A stretch of DNA of 64,000 nucleotides, from assembly GCA_963210315.1 (NCBI GenBank), contig OY723267.1:1922001-1986000 (forward strand), given 5' to 3'. This stretch comes from Rhynchopus euleeides (taxonomy: Eukaryota > Euglenozoa > Diplonemea > Diplonemida > Diplonemidae). The translations under genes were made by a program, and so were the position numbers. Positions 62,010-64,000 of the stretch are shown here, in pieces (position 1 is the first letter of the stretch; the number at the start of each line of letters is the position of its first letter). Under the pieces are notes generated by a model. It was not told where the DNA came from. It searched no databases and saw only the letters and a list, made by a program, of their open reading frames with translations.

Positions 62010-64000
62010 ATGTCGCGCGGTGGCGGGCGCGGGGGTGGCATCGGGAGATACGGGGGCGGCCCCGCCGGAGGCGGCGGGAGGGGTGCCCGTGGCGGTGGCG
62101 CTGACTGGGGTGGCGGCGGCGGGGGCGGTGGTGGCGGTGGTGGCCACCACCACGGCCATGGCGGCCACAGCCACGGCGGCAAGGGTGGTGCGCGCGGTGG
62201 CCAGCAGATCTCCGCGAAGTCACCTCCCCGCGAGAATGTCCAGTTTGTCAACGCAAAGGCTACAGGTCCGCCAACAGCCCACTCTAAGAGAGGCGGCAGT
62301 GGTGGCGGTGGCGTCGGTGGTGGTGGTGGTGGTGGTGGGATTGTCGACTGCGCAGAGCCTTTTATGTACCCCTTTCGGTTCCCCCGGGAGTTTTCCCCCG
62401 AATCGGTGCAGGATTGGCGCGGCGCGCGTGACCACAGGGTGCTGATCCGTGAGAACAGCGGGAAATTTTTCATGCTGGGTGACAAGAGCAATATCAGCGG
62501 CGCCTTCGACAAGATGAACGCGCAGCTCTTCAACGGGGCAGGCAAGCTCCTCCTCAGCGACGGGGAGTCCTGCGGGGTTGTGAAGATCGGGTCGGGCTTT
62601 ATGGGGGTCACGGTTGCGGTTATCATCCCGATGCCGCTGACACACATCCACTCCCACAACAACATCACGAGGGTGTTCGACGAGGCGGGGACACAGCTCA
62701 AGGCACGCCGCCCCGGGAAGTCGAGCGTCAAGCTCCTGATTCAGGGCAGCCGGGACCAATGCGCAAAGGCATACAATTTATTCCGGAAGCAGACCGGGTT
62801 TGTCTTTGTGTTTGACATCCGGGAGCACAGCACAAAGCACGTTCGGGACGTGCGTGATGTGGACCGGATGAGCATCGCCCCGACCATCCAACTCCACCAC
62901 GACAGCATCCACCTCCCCGCAGAGTGTGCCCACTGCGAGAGGCTTGGTGGATACATCCTCGACACCACGCTTCCGAAGCTCCTCACCCCCAGCCAGGCCG
63001 CATCGAAGGTGAGGGCCACCCAGACCATAGAGAGGCAGATCCGCAGGCTCTTCCCTAAGGCTAATGTGTATGTGTTTGGTTCCAGCGTCACAGGCCTCGC
63101 CGAGGCAAACTCTGACCTGGACCTCAGCTGCGATCTGCACGGCAAGGGGGACTACAAGGCGATTCTCTCGAACGAGCCGCAGGTGGTGGGGCAGCTGACG
63201 ACAGCTTTCCGCAGGTCAGGGCAATACAAGGGGCTTATGGGCATCCCACGCGCAAGGGTTCCCATCGTGAAGAATGAGCCTCAGCCGGGCAGCTCCGACA
63301 AGATGCCTTTCGACCTCTCCTTCAGGCTGTTCGGTGCGGTGAACAGCTACCTGCTGCGGTCCTACCTGGAGGACCCGGTGATGCGCATCGGAGGCGTTGT
63401 GATCAAGGCCTGGAGCAAGGCAACTGGGATCAACAACCCCCGCTTCGGCTACCTCAGCAGCTACGCCACCGCTCTGATGTACCTCCACTACCTGCTGAAC
63501 AAAAACCTGGTCTCCTGGACAGACCCACAGCGCTTCCTCCAGCCTGGGTCAATTCCCCGTGTGCCTCCTCCGTTTGATGAGATCCGGAGGACGCCGGAGA
63601 TGGAGAGGAGGGTGGGCGAGGTTGTGGCGGGGTACTTCCGGTTCTACGCGAAGGAGTTTGACTGGGACCATGATGTCGTGTCGGTGTCGCGCGACGGGAA
63701 GGTCCGGAAGTCGGACCTCGGCTGGGATGCGAACGACGTCTTCCCCGGTGTGAGCAGCAACAAATCCGTGCAGAACTACCACCTCGCTATCCAAGACCCC
63801 TACGAGCTGATCAGCGAGGGCGGCCTGAACTGCTGTAGAGGCCTCAACGTCAAGAGCTATTGGTACGTCCGCATCGCTTTTGCTAAGGCGTGGAACTCCA
63901 TCTGCCAGGGGCAGATCGCCCTCCGCGATGCAGATGGCGTCGCAGGGAAGGCGTGCTACGAACGCCCTCCCCGGCTCGACTCACAGGGCGGCATCCTCGA
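62010..64000 (+). CDS. Cid1/TUT-like terminal nucleotidyltransferase (3' end outside window)
   Basis: At least 663 residues, open at the window edge. Residues 1-110 are Gly-rich with RGG and His repeats, as in RNA-binding tails. Residues about 115-285 form an unplaced domain, whose VKLLIQGSRDQCAKAYNLF part loosely resembles a KH-type RNA-binding helix. The nucleotidyltransferase core follows: FGSSVTGLAEANSDLDL with Gly357-Ser358 and Asp369/Asp371, then Asp435 in PFDLSF. These are the three metal-binding acids of the polymerase beta-like superfamily. Next is the PAP-associated region (GYLSSYATALMYLHYLL near 480, KSYWYVRIAFAKAW near 620). The enzyme adds U or A to RNA 3' ends. It is the clearest host-like gene in the window. 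Start chosen as the first ATG after the shared leader. Confidence 0.85.
   Translation, partial: MSRGGGRGGGIGRYGGGPAGGGGRGARGGGADWGGGGGGGGGGGGHHHGHGGHSHGGKGGARGGQQISAKSPPRENVQFVNAKATGPPTAHSKRGGSGGGGVGGGGGGGGIVDCAEPFMYPFRFPREFSPESVQDWRGARDHRVLIRENSGKFFMLGDKSNISGAFDKMNAQLFNGAGKLLLSDGESCGVVKIGSGFMGVTVAVIIPMPLTHIHSHNNITRVFDEAGTQLKARRPGKSSVKLLIQGSRDQCAKAYNLFRKQTGFVFVFDIREHSTKHVRDVRDVDRMSIAPTIQLHHDSIHLPAECAHCERLGGYILDTTLPKLLTPSQAASKVRATQTIERQIRRLFPKANVYVFGSSVTGLAEANSDLDLSCDLHGKGDYKAILSNEPQVVGQLTTAFRRSGQYKGLMGIPRARVPIVKNEPQPGSSDKMPFDLSFRLFGAVNSYLLRSYLEDPVMRIGGVVIKAWSKATGINNPRFGYLSSYATALMYLHYLLNKNLVSWTDPQRFLQPGSIPRVPPPFDEIRRTPEMERRVGEVVAGYFRFYAKEFDWDHDVVSVSRDGKVRKSDLGWDANDVFPGVSSNKSVQNYHLAIQDPYELISEGGLNCCRGLNVKSYWYVRIAFAKAWNSICQGQIALRDADGVAGKACYERPPRLDSQGGIL

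Overview
The window looks like nuclear DNA of a unicellular eukaryote with a compact-gene, repeat-loaded genome. Only one stretch has the clear look of a host gene: a Cid1/TUT-type terminal nucleotidyltransferase that starts at 62010 and runs off the right edge. Codons of the recognisable genes are GC-rich, the surrounding DNA is dominated by transposon ends, and runs of 10 or more C or G are very frequent. A protist alga (for example a chromerid-like alveolate) would fit, but this is a guess; nothing here fixes the lineage. I saw no tRNA, rRNA or CRISPR array.

Most of the window can be read as nested mobile elements, recognised here by terminal inverted repeats (TIRs) plus target-site duplications (TSDs) read by eye. 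From left to right: a composite of two TCACAAC-repeat foldbacks (958-2731, TSD GATGC); a second composite of TTTGTGAA-repeat foldbacks (3564-10533) enclosing a foldback (about 4860-9646), whose right arm is split by a 4.2 kb TA-flanked element (5378-9586) that carries an OTU-protease plus FYVE-like zinc-finger gene; a TA element (10607-12770) abutting a 0.7 kb foldback (12773-13484); a fragment of a tyrosine-recombinase retroelement (14112-14381); a hAT MITE (15331-16008); a 3.3 kb element (17413-20740) containing two further TA elements; a short array of a hairpin repeat (21044-21828); a third TCACAAC foldback (23511-26110) holding four retroposon copies; a TACATGTA foldback carrying a MITE (27279-28200); two back-to-back hAT elements (29015-33170 and 33181-35184), the second holding another foldback-plus-MITE; a TA element (36475-37846); a retropepsin-like gene (38614-39585); a 5.4 kb TA element (40739-46095) with another inside; a second copy of the 0.7 kb foldback family split by a 4.6 kb tyrosine-recombinase retroelement (47198-51794); a second retropepsin-like gene (51972-52643); a 0.9 kb TIR element; a large hAT element with a long open transposase gene (53954-58548); a TAACG-rich TA element (58882-60936); two more hairpin repeats; and the nucleotidyltransferase.

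Two short families (about 540 bp and at least 644 bp) keep one constant end, are variably cut at the other, and have 9-10 bp TSDs. This is the pattern expected of 5'-truncated retroposons copied by target-primed reverse transcription, although they have no poly-A tail.

The least expected items are the OTU/zinc-finger gene inside a TIR element, the tail-less retroposon families, the repeated use of poly-C-TA sites as insertion hubs, and an exon-sized near-identical block shared by two retropepsin-like genes, one of which shares its 5' flank with the nucleotidyltransferase gene. All element calls rest on sequence seen here; family names rest on TSD length and motifs, and no database search was possible.
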